A stretch of 64,000 nt of DNA, taken from contig CP166960.1 in NCBI GenBank assembly GCA_041447175.1, positions 2,310,519 through 2,374,518 on the forward strand, in the 5' to 3' direction. Below, one piece after another: positions 43,585 through 52,575 of this stretch. Under the pieces are notes generated by a model. The model was given only the letters and a program-made list of their open reading frames with translations, did no database searches and had not been told where the DNA came from. Made by a program: the position numbers and the translations under genes. Each line of letters starts with the position of its first letter. Within the stretch, counting starts at the first letter, position 1. This DNA is from Candidatus Bathyarchaeia archaeon (lineage in GTDB: Archaea > Thermoproteota > Bathyarchaeia > Bathyarchaeales > Bathycorpusculaceae).

Positions 43585-43587
43585 GCG

Positions 43588-44832
43588 GTGACAAATTTGC
43601 CTCACCACGAAAGAAAAGACTACAAAAAAGAAGACAGTGGCTCAGGTTTGGGGCTAAGCCCCGAACTTCTTGACCTTCTGGCCAAGTTCCAAGAAATCGA
43701 ACTTGAAGACTTCCAGATGGACGCCAGCGAGATAGAGTTGTCCTTCACGCCAGGTATGTTGGCTGGGCAAGCAATGCCTACGCTAAAGTTGCCTCCAGCT
43801 TTGAAGGCTAAACCTGTTTCGATGCTGCAGGCCGCATTTGTGCCTCCAGTCGAGACTTACCCCGGCAAAATTGCTGAGGTGAAATTGGGCGGCACTAAAG
43901 GCGAAGGTGGCACACGCGGCAAATCCATAACCATCGGTGGAGAAATCTCTCCAGCTTTCTACACCTTTGAGAAGCCCGTGGTTCACTCCCCCATCGTGAC
44001 TTTGGACGTTTTTGACATGGCTGTTCCCCTGTCAAAAGCCGTAAAAATGCACGTGAAGGATGTTGTGGGTGACCCTGCGGCGTGGGCGAAACTTGCAGTG
44101 GACAAGTTCGGTGCAGACATGGTTACCGTACACCTCATTAGCATTGACCCCTTGCTCAAAGACGCCACTCCTAAAGATGCTGTGAAGACGGTTGAGAACA
44201 TTTTGCAGGCTGTCGATGTTCCGCTGGTTATCGGCGGATGCGGTGACCCCGTGAAAGACGCAAATGTCTTTGCAGAAATAACTGAGACCTTCAAAGGTGA
44301 ACGTTTCCTCATAAGCTCGCTGACACGCGACATGGACGTTGAACGATGCGCTAAATTCGTCAAGAACAATGGGCACGCCGCATTATCCTTCACTCCAATG
44401 GATCTTAACTTGGCACGTGAACTTAACCGCAGACTCTACGACTTCTTGGGCAAAGAAGACATAGTTATGGACTTAACCACGGCGGCTTTGGGCTACGGTT
44501 TGGATTATGCTTTCACAAACATGGAACGCGCTAGGCTCGCAGGTTTGATGGGCGACGTTGAATTGGCTCACCCGATGTCTTCAGGAACCACCAACGCTTG
44601 GGCAGCCAGAGAAGCTTGGCTCAAGATGGCTCCTGAATGGGAACCCCGCGAACTTCGAGGTCCCCTCTGGGAAGTCACCACCGCTCTGACGCTTCTGCTA
44701 GCAGGTGTGGACCTGTTCATGATGATGCATCCAGCCGCAGTAAAAACCCTCAAAGACGTAACTAAAAACTTGGTAAACGGCGGAAAAGTCGACGCAAGCA
44801 AATTTGCCGACTGGCTTTCCGTCAAGGCATAA
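43588..44832 (+). CDS. cdhD: CODH/ACS delta subunit (corrinoid protein small subunit)
   Basis: A 414-residue TIM-barrel protein, partner of CdhE in the corrinoid Fe-S protein that carries the methyl group to acetyl-CoA synthase. Seen: KLGGTKGEGGTRGKSITIGGE, VVHSPIVTLDVFD, VPLVIGGCGDPVKD, HAALSFTPMDLNLARELNR and YGLDYAFTNMERARLAGL. It starts with GTG three bases after the cdhC stop and runs close to cdhE. Length is typical. Confidence 0.94.
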   Translation: MTNLPHHERKDYKKEDSGSGLGLSPELLDLLAKFQEIELEDFQMDASEIELSFTPGMLAGQAMPTLKLPPALKAKPVSMLQAAFVPPVETYPGKIAEVKLGGTKGEGGTRGKSITIGGEISPAFYTFEKPVVHSPIVTLDVFDMAVPLSKAVKMHVKDVVGDPAAWAKLAVDKFGADMVTVHLISIDPLLKDATPKDAVKTVENILQAVDVPLVIGGCGDPVKDANVFAEITETFKGERFLISSLTRDMDVERCAKFVKNNGHAALSFTPMDLNLARELNRRLYDFLGKEDIVMDLTTAALGYGLDYAFTNMERARLAGLMGDVELAHPMSSGTTNAWAAREAWLKMAPEWEPRELRGPLWEVTTALTLLLAGVDLFMMMHPAAVKTLKDVTKNLVNGGKVDASKFADWLSVKA

Positions 44833-44845
44833 GGAGATGCAAACG

Positions 44846-46264
44846 ATGAGCAAAAAAGCTTCAATAAAAGAACTCAGCCCAATAGACGTATACAAACTCC
44901 TGCCAAAAACCAACTGCAAAGAATGCGGCCAAGAAAACTGCATGGCTTTCGCCACAAAAATGGTCAACCGCGAAGTAACCTTAGACGCCTGCAAACCCCT
45001 GCTAAAGAAAGAAAACGAGAAATCCTACCTCAAACTCAAAGACCTGCTTAAACCCGCAGTTAAAGAAGTCATTGTTGGCGTTGGCGAGAAAGCCAAGAAA
45101 CTCGGCGGCAAACTCGTCATGTACCGACACGAATTCACCTACACAAACCCCACCGCCCTTGCCATCGACGTAACTGACGAAATGCCTGAAGCCGAAGTCA
45201 TCAAACGCGTCCAAAGCACCGAGAACTTCAGTTTCGAATACATCGGCAACACTCTAAAACTTGACATGATTGCCATCCGATGCACCTCTGGCGACGCAGA
45301 AAAATTCAAAGCCACCGTCAAGAAAGTCTCCGAAACCACCGCCCTGCCCTACATCATCTGTACTCTTAGCGCTAACATCGCCGAAGCAGGCTTAATGGCT
45401 GCTCCCAAAGCTAACCCGCTTCTGTACGCAGCAAACAGCGAAAACTGGAAAGACATGGCTGAACTCGCGATGATGTACCATTGCCCGCTGGTTGTCTCCG
45501 CACCAAACGACCTGAACATGCTTGTCTCTTTGGTGAATACCCTCACTAACTACGGCGTAACTGACTTGGTCTTAGACCCCGGAACCTTTGCAAATGAAGG
45601 CTTAGCCACCACTATTAACAACTTTACAATGCTGCGCAGAGCCGCGTGTAAAGCAGGTGAAGCCCTCGCTGGGTACCCCATGATTGGAGTTCCAATGGTT
45701 GCTTGGGTTGGCAAAGACGGCGCCGCAGACGAAATCATCAAGTGGAAAGAAGCATACTTGGCTTCCATGTTGGTGGTTCGCTACGCCGATGTAGTCGTAA
45801 TGCATGGCAACGACGGCTGGTCTCTGCTGCCTACTACAGTGCTGCGTCAAAACATCTACACCGACCCACGCAAACCCGTCGCAGTCGCACCGGGCCTTAA
45901 GGTGTTCGGCACCCCCGACGAGAACTCGCCAGTGATGTTCACCAGCAACTTTGCCCTGACCTACTACACTGTTGCCTCAGACATTGAAAGCAGCAAGCTC
46001 AACGCTTACCTTATCGTCGTGGAAAGCGAAGGCTCAGCCATTGACAGCGGAGTCGCAGGACGCAAACTCACCGCCGACCGCGTAGCCGAAGCCCTCAAAG
46101 AATCAGGCGTCGAAAACAAAGTCAAACACAAGAAACTCATCATCCCTGGCAAAGCATCCAGAATCAGCGGCGAAATCGAAGAGCTCACAGGCTGGAAAGT
46201 GCAGGTCGGACCACGCGACAGCAGCGAAATCCCCAAGTACCTCACAGAAAAATGGCAACCCTAA
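44846..46264 (+). CDS. cdhE: CODH/ACS gamma subunit (corrinoid protein large subunit)
   Basis: A 472-residue corrinoid/[4Fe-4S] subunit. The N-terminal cluster motif is TNCKECGQENC with a fourth Cys about 16 residues later. A TIM barrel (LVVSAPNDLNML, DLVLDPGTFANEG) and a C-terminal cobamide-binding part (GVAGRKLTADRVAEALKES, KLIIPGKASRISGEIEELTGWKV) follow. The start at 44846 is supported by AGGAGAT at 44830-44836; the longer frame would overlap cdhD by 29 bases. It is the last gene of the operon. Confidence 0.95.
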   Translation: MSKKASIKELSPIDVYKLLPKTNCKECGQENCMAFATKMVNREVTLDACKPLLKKENEKSYLKLKDLLKPAVKEVIVGVGEKAKKLGGKLVMYRHEFTYTNPTALAIDVTDEMPEAEVIKRVQSTENFSFEYIGNTLKLDMIAIRCTSGDAEKFKATVKKVSETTALPYIICTLSANIAEAGLMAAPKANPLLYAANSENWKDMAELAMMYHCPLVVSAPNDLNMLVSLVNTLTNYGVTDLVLDPGTFANEGLATTINNFTMLRRAACKAGEALAGYPMIGVPMVAWVGKDGAADEIIKWKEAYLASMLVVRYADVVVMHGNDGWSLLPTTVLRQNIYTDPRKPVAVAPGLKVFGTPDENSPVMFTSNFALTYYTVASDIESSKLNAYLIVVESEGSAIDSGVAGRKLTADRVAEALKESGVENKVKHKKLIIPGKASRISGEIEELTGWKVQVGPRDSSEIPKYLTEKWQP

Positions 46265-46272
46265 GCCATCTC

Positions 46273-46292
46273 ACCTTTCCTTTTTGTTTTTG
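46273..46292 (+). terminator. T-rich terminator after the CODH/ACS operon
   Basis: Right after the cdhE stop the plus strand carries clustered T-runs (cctttcctttttgtttttg) without a strong hairpin. Archaeal polymerases commonly end on such runs. It fits the end of the seven-gene operon. Confidence 0.5.
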
Positions 46293-46508
46293 TTACTTGT
46301 TTGCAGTTTTCAGTTGTTTTTTTCCAACAGATTTAACCGAAATGCGTCCAGTACGGTTGTTTGATGATATGTGCAGCCTTAAAACCGTAAACCTTTTCTT
46401 TCTCTGTCTTTAGCGTTCTGCTCTGTAACCTGCTTCTTTTGGTTTGGTGTGCCCCCGATGGTTAATTCACTTTGGTTGGCTAACCTTGATTATTTTTCAA
46501 AATGCCGA

Positions 46509-46584
46509 ATGAATATGTTATTCATGCCAAGTGTTAAATTTCTATTACGTTGAATTGTAGTCATCGAAAAATAATTGTCGATGA
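46509..46584 (+). promoter_or_regulatory. Promoter region of surface protein with two inverted repeats
   Basis: The 344-base gap 46265-46608 holds, besides the T-rich end of the cdh operon, two perfect inverted repeats: ATGAATA-tgt-TATTCAT (46509-46525), and TCATCGA (46561-46567) with TCGATGA (46578-46584). An AT-rich stretch between them (about 46532-46545) may be the TATA box. The second repeat would cover the transcription start or form a leader hairpin. A GAGAGAG stretch precedes the ATG at 46609. Confidence 0.5.
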
Positions 46585-46608
46585 TTTACTGAAGAGAGAG
46601 ATACTTAA

Positions 46609-49449
46609 ATGAACATAAATAATTTTAGAAAACTGTTGGTGGCGGCAGTAACGGTGTTACTGTTGTCATCAATGTTTGTATTCGCAGCAGACCTAAAGAC
46701 GGCAAACGCAAGCGACCCGCCACAGAGTATCCAAACATGGACGTTCGTTGCAGTCACAAACGACCCCATCGGTATCGGCCAACAGATGGACATAGTCTTC
46801 TGGCTCAACGCTTACCCACCAACCGCTGTAGGACAATCAGGTGACCGCTGGACCTTCAACGTGGACGTCACAAAACCAGACGGTTCAAAGACAACCCTTG
46901 GGCCAATCATTTCTGATCCTGTAGGTTCAGGATACGCACACTTTACCCCTGATCAGGTAGGCACATATTCCGTGGTGGCTAGATTTGCAGAAAAAACGAT
47001 AGATGGAACACCAAACGGCTTTGCACCTGGCTACAACCCAATGAGTTTTGGCTATTCAAGCATAAACGACACCTACCTTGCTAGCACCAGCGACCCCGCA
47101 ACCTTCGTTTGTCAAGAAGAAGCAATCCAGCCATGGCAGGAACCTCCAATTCCCACTGGCTACTGGACTACACCCGTTAACGCCATGAACCGCGGCTGGG
47201 AATCCATAGTCGCCAACTGGCTAGGTGGAGCAGCACAAAACAACGGGCCAACCGCTAACTTTGGCTGGGGCAAAGCGCCTGAAAGCGCCCACGTCCTCTG
47301 GACAACACCCATGTGGTCAGGCGGAATTATGGACGCAAGATTTGGCGACTCCATGAACTACGAGACAATCCACTACGAAGGCTTAAGCTTCAGCCCAATC
47401 ATCCTAGACGGCAGAATCTACTACAACGTACAGTCACTACCCCGAGAAGGCTGGTACTGCCTAAATCTCTACACTGGCGAGACAGAATACTTCCAGAACA
47501 CCACAGGACCAATAAGCGGAGTAGGCGGAGGATTCGAACTCACAGGAGCAATCCAAGAAGGAGCACTGAGTTTCGGTCAAATACTCAACTATCAGTCGCC
47601 AAACCAGATGGGTGGCTACCCATACTTATGGAGCACTCCTTCGTCCAACTCCTTCGGAGGTGCCACCAGCCAAACGGACTGGAGAATGTATGACGCTTAC
47701 TCTGGTAACTACATCTGCAGCATAGCCAACATTACATCACCACTTATAGTCGACGGACAACCAGTAATGACCATGGGAATGATGGGTCCCACACCAGTAA
47801 TGGTTGGAGCAACAGGTTTCCAAGTTTACGGCAGTGATGGAAGTATCTGCTACTACAACATCGTCAACGCTGGAACTGCGGCTGAACCACAATACCTCCT
47901 GCAAGTCTGGAACAGCACCAAAGCTATCTCGTACAAAGCAGACCAAGATGCACTAGAAAGCGCCAACAACGCGTATTGGATGTGGCGACCGTTCCTTAAC
48001 TACACCTTCGACGGGTCCCAAGGCTTCACTTTGAACGTACCAACAGTTGATTTGACTGGTGCAGGAAGCTTACAAACAGTCCGTGAAGGCAAATACGTTA
48101 TAGGCGGAACCGCGGGGATGAACAACGGCACATTCGTTCAGGAAGGACAAATGTGGGCGATAAGCCTTACGCCAGGCGAGGAAGGCAAACTGCTCTGGAA
48201 CGTAACCTTCACTCCACCAGTGAGCAGCGTACCCTCTAGTGCTACCGGCATGTTCGGAGGTGGTGTCATGTCCCTGGCAGGTGGAGGATTGTTCGGAGGC
48301 GCTTCAGGAGTGGACCCCGAAGACGGCGTGTTCCTGTTCCAGCAGACAATGACTAGACAATGGTGGGGCTACAGCCTCGAAACAGGTGAAGAGCTTTGGC
48401 ATAGTGAACCTGAAGACCAATGGAGCTACTACGGCATGAGTTTTGACATCTACAACGGCATGTTGCTTTCTTCAGGAGGCGGCATGGCTGGCTCAGAACT
48501 TAGAGCCTACAACATAACCACCGGCGAAGTTCTTTGGACATATGTACCTCACCAAGTCGGCTTCGAATCACCCTACGGTCTGTACCCAATCAGCATCTCA
48601 TGCATCGCTGACGGCAAAATTTACCTCTATTCCCGTGAACACCACCAAATCGGCAACCTCTGGAGAGGCACAACCCTACGATGCATCAACGCCACCGACG
48701 GGGCAGAACTTTGGCAACTGGCAAGCTGGGGAAGCGGATACGTCTTATCCAACGGCTACCTAGTAGGATGGAACGCCTATGACAATCAAATCTACTGCGT
48801 CGGCATTGGACCTAGCGCCACCACAGTCAACGTACAAAACGACGTCGTAAACAAAGGCGCCACAGCCTTCATCAAAGGTACAGTGACAGACCAAAGCCCT
48901 GGCGCCGTAAAGGCAGCAACAACATTCGGCTACCTAAATGGCGTCCCAGCAGTTTCCGACGCTGACCAGCAAGGATGGATGGAGTACCTCTACGAGCAAC
49001 AGGCTTTGCCCGCAGATGCTAAAGGCGTTAAGGTGCACTTGACGGCAATTGACCCCAACGGCAACACCCAAGACATCGGCTACGCAACAACTGACCTCGG
49101 CGGCAGCTTCGGCTTCCCGTGGGTTCCCCCAGTGGAAGGCACCTACCAAGTCATGGCAACCTTTGAAGGCAGCAAATCCTACGGTGGTTCATATGCCACA
49201 ACTCAGTTTGAGGTGTTACCCGCCACTGTTTCGCCAGCAGTCACTGTACAGCCAACACCAACTATGCCTACTCAACCAACTTCAGCACCTACCTCAGCGC
49301 CTACACAGCAAACTTCGCCTTCGCCCAGTGAAGCTCCACAACCCGCAACTATCGCAAGCACCCCAACCCTGACCTACATCGCCATCGGCGCAGCAGTCAT
49401 CATCGTTGTTGCAGCCGCAGCAGTGCTGGTCTTAAGACGCCGAAAATAA
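46609..49449 (+). CDS. Large cell-surface protein with PQQ-like beta-propeller
   Basis: A 946-residue secreted, membrane-anchored protein. Residues about 8-28 form a signal peptide. The middle has repeated PQQ/quinoprotein-like blade motifs (WYCLNLYTGETEYF, WWGYSLETGEELWHSE, LRAYNITTGEVLWTY, LRCINATDGAELWQLA). An Ig-like region (VKVHLTAIDPNGNTQDIGYA) and a Thr/Pro/Ser-rich stalk (about 870-915) lead to a C-terminal membrane helix and RRRK. It is probably a surface-layer or sensory protein. No catalytic site is visible. It is one of the largest genes here, with its own promoter. Confidence 0.82.
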   Translation: MNINNFRKLLVAAVTVLLLSSMFVFAADLKTANASDPPQSIQTWTFVAVTNDPIGIGQQMDIVFWLNAYPPTAVGQSGDRWTFNVDVTKPDGSKTTLGPIISDPVGSGYAHFTPDQVGTYSVVARFAEKTIDGTPNGFAPGYNPMSFGYSSINDTYLASTSDPATFVCQEEAIQPWQEPPIPTGYWTTPVNAMNRGWESIVANWLGGAAQNNGPTANFGWGKAPESAHVLWTTPMWSGGIMDARFGDSMNYETIHYEGLSFSPIILDGRIYYNVQSLPREGWYCLNLYTGETEYFQNTTGPISGVGGGFELTGAIQEGALSFGQILNYQSPNQMGGYPYLWSTPSSNSFGGATSQTDWRMYDAYSGNYICSIANITSPLIVDGQPVMTMGMMGPTPVMVGATGFQVYGSDGSICYYNIVNAGTAAEPQYLLQVWNSTKAISYKADQDALESANNAYWMWRPFLNYTFDGSQGFTLNVPTVDLTGAGSLQTVREGKYVIGGTAGMNNGTFVQEGQMWAISLTPGEEGKLLWNVTFTPPVSSVPSSATGMFGGGVMSLAGGGLFGGASGVDPEDGVFLFQQTMTRQWWGYSLETGEELWHSEPEDQWSYYGMSFDIYNGMLLSSGGGMAGSELRAYNITTGEVLWTYVPHQVGFESPYGLYPISISCIADGKIYLYSREHHQIGNLWRGTTLRCINATDGAELWQLASWGSGYVLSNGYLVGWNAYDNQIYCVGIGPSATTVNVQNDVVNKGATAFIKGTVTDQSPGAVKAATTFGYLNGVPAVSDADQQGWMEYLYEQQALPADAKGVKVHLTAIDPNGNTQDIGYATTDLGGSFGFPWVPPVEGTYQVMATFEGSKSYGGSYATTQFEVLPATVSPAVTVQPTPTMPTQPTSAPTSAPTQQTSPSPSEAPQPATIASTPTLTYIAIGAAVIIVVAAAAVLVLRRRK

Positions 49450-49509
49450 ACGGTAAAACAAACAACTTCCCTTCTTTCCTTTTTGAAAACATCATTTGTG
49501 TCTGATAAA

Positions 49510-49600
49510 GGGGCTGAGTAGACTCTGGAAAATATTTTCCCATTTGCTTGTTGGGTCTTCACTCTTCTCTTCTAAATTGTTCCAGAGCCCCAGCAACCCC
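49510..49600. ncRNA. Structured intergenic repeat family A/B, copy 1
   Basis: About 90 bases that align with 60521-60608. A layered stem forms: GGG (49510-49512) with CCC (49597-49599), GCTG (49513-49516) with CAGC (49591-49594), and GACTCTGG (49521-49528) with CCAGAGCC (49582-49589), with bulges between. The apical part shares the block TGCTTGTtGGGTcTTCAcTCT (lower-case bases differ). Strand is not decided. It lies between convergent genes, in a 306-base gap without a gene. Confidence 0.55.
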
Positions 49601-49670
49601 TCTTCAAACTTCCACTATGCATACTTCGACAGAAAAACTGCGGTGTAGAAGGTAGACGAATCTATTTGCC

Positions 49671-49727
49671 GCCTATTTGGATGCTATTAGTAATTCGATG
49701 CAGAAACGATAGAGGGGAGGGGTCTAC
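49671..49727. repeat. Intergenic repeat family C, copy 2
   Basis: The second copy of the element at 33592-33648, with a five-base GGGGA insertion in the GGGG block. Here it is also flanked by GTAGAC (about 49652-49657) and GTCTAC (49722-49727), an inverted pair missing at the other copy. It lies 70 bases after the A/B-family element in the gap between the surface protein and a convergent membrane gene. Confidence 0.6.
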
Positions 49728-49755
49728 GCTACTGACAAAGCCACAACAGATGGGG

Positions 49756-50604
49756 TTATTTGATTTTGTCGCCGATTCTGGTGCGCAGCATAGCTAGACC
49801 CAGTCCGATGAAGGGCAGGGTCCAGACGTCAATCTGCATCGCCGAATCCAAGTTGCCGCTGGTAAACGAGTAAGCCACATAAACTGCATAGTAGACTCCA
49901 ATCATTACCAAAGACAACCCAAACCACCAAACGGACTCACCCTTGTTTTTAGCCAGAAAATACGCCCCTGGAACCGCAAACACAACTGCCAAAGACATAG
50001 CCGTTAACGAAACCAGAAAACCCCACGACGTTGCGCCTCGCAAAAGGAATTCGCTGCCGATTACGGCGATTTGGTCAAACCAGCGAAACACGCTGTTAAA
50101 CCACAACGCCGCAATGTATGCTACGCCTGCGATGCCTATCCACTTGAGCATCTGGGTGCCTTTGCTGTAGTCGCGAACCTTAAAACTCAAAATCAGCAAC
50201 GCTGACCCCGCAAACGCTGCCTCCAACAGGTACGCCGCGCCCAGAAAGTTCCAGCCTAACCCCAGCCACCACAACCCCGACGGAAACAGCAAAATAAAAT
50301 ATGTTCCCTCCAGGAACAGGGCTGCTTCCACTAGGCGTTCAAGCTGGACCTGTGATAAGTTGATGCCGCCGCCCCAAACTGTGAAGCCGACAGCCATGGC
50401 GAAGATAACGGCGCAGAAACGAGAAATGAGCCCTGCAAAGGAGGATATGAACATGCCTAGGTTGCCGTTGTAGATGTCGGGTTTTCCTAAGAGGACATTG
50501 TAGAGGTGTTCAAAGTTTGAGGGCAACAGGAAAACCACCCAGATAAGCAGGGAACAAAAGCTTGCGAAGACAAGAATTTTGAGGTTACGGCTTGCGGTGA
50601 CCAC
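49756..50604 (-). CDS. Polytopic membrane protein of unknown function
   Basis: A 282-residue protein with about eight hydrophobic segments and few charged residues inside them. I do not recognise the family. The start region reads MVTASRNLKILVFASF and the end is basic (RTRIGDKIK). It lies 34 bases downstream of a ferredoxin-like gene on the same strand and may form a unit with it, for example as the membrane part of a redox complex. That is only positional inference. Confidence 0.65.
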   Translation of the reverse strand: MVTASRNLKILVFASFCSLLIWVVFLLPSNFEHLYNVLLGKPDIYNGNLGMFISSFAGLISRFCAVIFAMAVGFTVWGGGINLSQVQLERLVEAALFLEGTYFILLFPSGLWWLGLGWNFLGAAYLLEAAFAGSALLILSFKVRDYSKGTQMLKWIGIAGVAYIAALWFNSVFRWFDQIAVIGSEFLLRGATSWGFLVSLTAMSLAVVFAVPGAYFLAKNKGESVWWFGLSLVMIGVYYAVYVAYSFTSGNLDSAMQIDVWTLPFIGLGLAMLRTRIGDKIK

Positions 50605-50638
50605 TGGTTAGGTTCTCCAAGTTGTTTATGGTTTTGGG

Positions 50639-51127
50639 TTATTTTTTGTTTCCGTACCTCTGACAAAAAGCGTCACCAGACGGAAAAACCGAGCATACGC
50701 GTTGGGCACGTTTTTTGGCGTTTGCCCCATTAACCAAAACCATAATGTCTCGGATTTTGCTAAACGACTCTGTTTTTCCGTCTTCCCGTTTCCGCGTAAC
50801 CTTAATGCAGTCATCGACCATGCAGCTTAAAACGCACGCGTCACAGTGCAGGCATAGGTCTTCGATTACTTCCACGCCGCTGTTGCTCCAGTAAAGCGCG
50901 TTTGTGGGGCACACTTTTATGCACAGTTTGCATTGACCGCCCACACAGGTGTATTTGTTGATGGTTATGGTGCCTTCGGGGTAGCGGTCTTGGTCTTTGT
51001 ATTTGGTGGTTTCCAACAGTTCTTGGCGTTGGGTTTTCTGTGGCGTTTGCGGTTTTTCTTCTTCCTTGGCTGGTGTGCTTTCGGAAAGCATGTCAAATAT
51101 GTCTATGGTGGAAGAATCTTTCGGCAT
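50639..51127 (-). CDS. Two-cluster ferredoxin-like protein
   Basis: A 162-residue protein. An acidic, low-complexity N-terminus of about 45 residues precedes two [4Fe-4S] motifs: CVGGQCKLCIKVCP, where the first spacing is expanded, and CLHCDACVLSCMVDDC. A basic C-terminal part has two more Cys (RVCSVFPSGDAFC). It probably carries electrons. The neighbouring membrane gene at 49756 is a possible partner. Confidence 0.78.
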   Translation of the reverse strand: MPKDSSTIDIFDMLSESTPAKEEEKPQTPQKTQRQELLETTKYKDQDRYPEGTITINKYTCVGGQCKLCIKVCPTNALYWSNSGVEVIEDLCLHCDACVLSCMVDDCIKVTRKREDGKTESFSKIRDIMVLVNGANAKKRAQRVCSVFPSGDAFCQRYGNKK

Positions 51128-51267
51128 CTTGGTTAATCCTTAGGCTTATCCGTGGTTAGAGTTTATGCGTTTGCCGAATTATAATTACTTATCCCAACAA
51201 ACTCTTAGGAATCTTCGTGCAAAGCCCTTATACAGCCGTTCGTCCAAATCTAAACGTGGTGAACCTC

Positions 51268-51450
51268 ATGTGCGAGTTTAATGTAGTCCTAAATGGAAAA
51301 ACCGAGTTTAAAGATGTGGTTTACGCCAAATCTGAAGGCAACAACGTTGTAGTCAAAAACGTGTTAGGCGAAGCCAAAGAATTCCAAAACTGCGTCATAA
51401 CCGAAGTGGACGTGAACCAAACAAAACTGGTTTTAACCCCAACTCCTTAA
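51268..51450 (+). CDS. cooT: CooT-family nickel-binding CODH accessory protein
   Basis: A 60-residue protein from ATG 51268. CooT proteins begin MCE-, and the Cys at position 2 helps bind nickel; the longer frame from 51217 would bury this motif, so the ATG at 51268 is preferred. A GGTGA element at 51258-51262 lies 5 bases upstream. The rest matches the family's small beta fold (FKDVVYAK, GNNVVVKNVLGEAKEFQNCVITEVD). It probably aids nickel supply to the CODH 5-16 kb upstream. Confidence 0.78.
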   Translation: MCEFNVVLNGKTEFKDVVYAKSEGNNVVVKNVLGEAKEFQNCVITEVDVNQTKLVLTPTP

Positions 51451-51503
51451 AACACTTTTTACCTTTAGCTCAAATCCACGTTTTCTGTTTATTGCTCGTT
51501 CGT

Positions 51504-52118
51504 TCAAAGGGTCTTCTTTAGTGTACTCAAGTTGAAAACGGTGTTGGAGCAACCATTCTTCAACAGCGGAACTGATTGACCCGTCACATCCATACTTGTC
51601 AATAACTCCATCGACATCTTCACCTCTTCTCCACACGCCACACCCACAACACCTTCATACTTATGTGTCTTTAGAATTTTGGGCACACAGGAACCCCCAG
51701 GCAAAACATAAACGTCGTAGCCTTTCTCCTTGGCGATTTGGCTGGCTTGGTTTACGTCGCAGTCTGGGCTGCATTGTGCACAGACGTAACTGGGTATGCT
51801 GCTGTCAAAAGTGGCTTTGCAGCGGCTATCCATGTATTTACGGCTGCAATGCGGTAGGAAAAGTGCCCTCTTTTTAGTTTGAAGAAACTTGGTTCTTTGC
51901 ATCAGGTTCAATGCTTGAATGTCAATGAGGTCCTGAATGAGAACCAGTGAGTCTTGAAAGTCAAGCCCCGTTGCTTCTTGGATTTTAAATTTGCCGATGA
52001 TATCTTTGAGGGTATTGATGAAAACCTTGTGAACCCCTCGCTCATAGCTGGCTAAGGCTATTTCTGCAAAAAAGCGATGTGGCGTTTTTGAGATGTCAAA
52101 AGTGAACTTGTAGGGCAT
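51504..52118 (-). CDS. DUF116 family protein
   Basis: A 204-residue protein of the DUF116 family. Conserved parts are LFLPHCSRKYMDSRCKA, YVCAQCSPDCDVNQAS, YDVYVLPGGSCVPKIL and VVGVACGEEVKMS. The ordered cysteines suggest metal or Fe-S binding, and the Rossmann-like pattern suggests an enzyme. Its function is not known to me. It starts next to a coiled-coil gene on the same strand. Confidence 0.8.
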   Translation of the reverse strand: MPYKFTFDISKTPHRFFAEIALASYERGVHKVFINTLKDIIGKFKIQEATGLDFQDSLVLIQDLIDIQALNLMQRTKFLQTKKRALFLPHCSRKYMDSRCKATFDSSIPSYVCAQCSPDCDVNQASQIAKEKGYDVYVLPGGSCVPKILKTHKYEGVVGVACGEEVKMSMELLTSMDVTGQSVPLLKNGCSNTVFNLSTLKKTL

Positions 52119-52169
52119 ATTTAAAGAATGATTTCTCGGGTTTAAAAATATCTCTGTAGCTTTGTGTTC

Positions 52170-52409
52170 TTAATTTGGATTCGTTGAAAGCTGCGTTTTC
52201 TGCACATTTTGTAGGGAAACTTTTTCTTTTGGGAGGTCCTCTAAAAGTTCATGCAGTGCCTTTGCTTCTTCCCGCATTTGACCAACTTCCATTTCTAAGG
52301 TTGCGAGGCGTGATTCGGCAGTTTTGCGCATTCCTTCAATTTCAACCATTAAACGTGCCCTTTCCGCTTCTAACGCCTTAATTTTTTCCCTCAAATCCCT
52401 CAGTGTCAA
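52170..52409 (-). CDS. Small coiled-coil protein
   Basis: A 79-residue, highly charged protein whose residues 1-62 show heptad-like spacing of Leu, Met and Ile (LREKIKALEAERARLMVEIEGM and on), typical of a coiled coil. It has no membrane segment or Cys. It lies 51 bases upstream of the DUF116 gene on the same strand. Function unknown. Confidence 0.55.
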   Translation of the reverse strand: MTLRDLREKIKALEAERARLMVEIEGMRKTAESRLATLEMEVGQMREEAKALHELLEDLPKEKVSLQNVQKTQLSTNPN

Positions 52410-52575
52410 CTTGAGCTCCTCTCTTATGCGTTCTATTCGTTCTATTCGGTTTTTAACGTTTGCTGCTGGCGTTGCTAAAAATCCCCGTTCTTTATGCTTC
52501 TTTAGTTTAGGTGGGTTTTAAAATTTGGGGTTTTTCTGCACAAAAGTAATGAACCTGATTTCTGTTTGTTTATGT

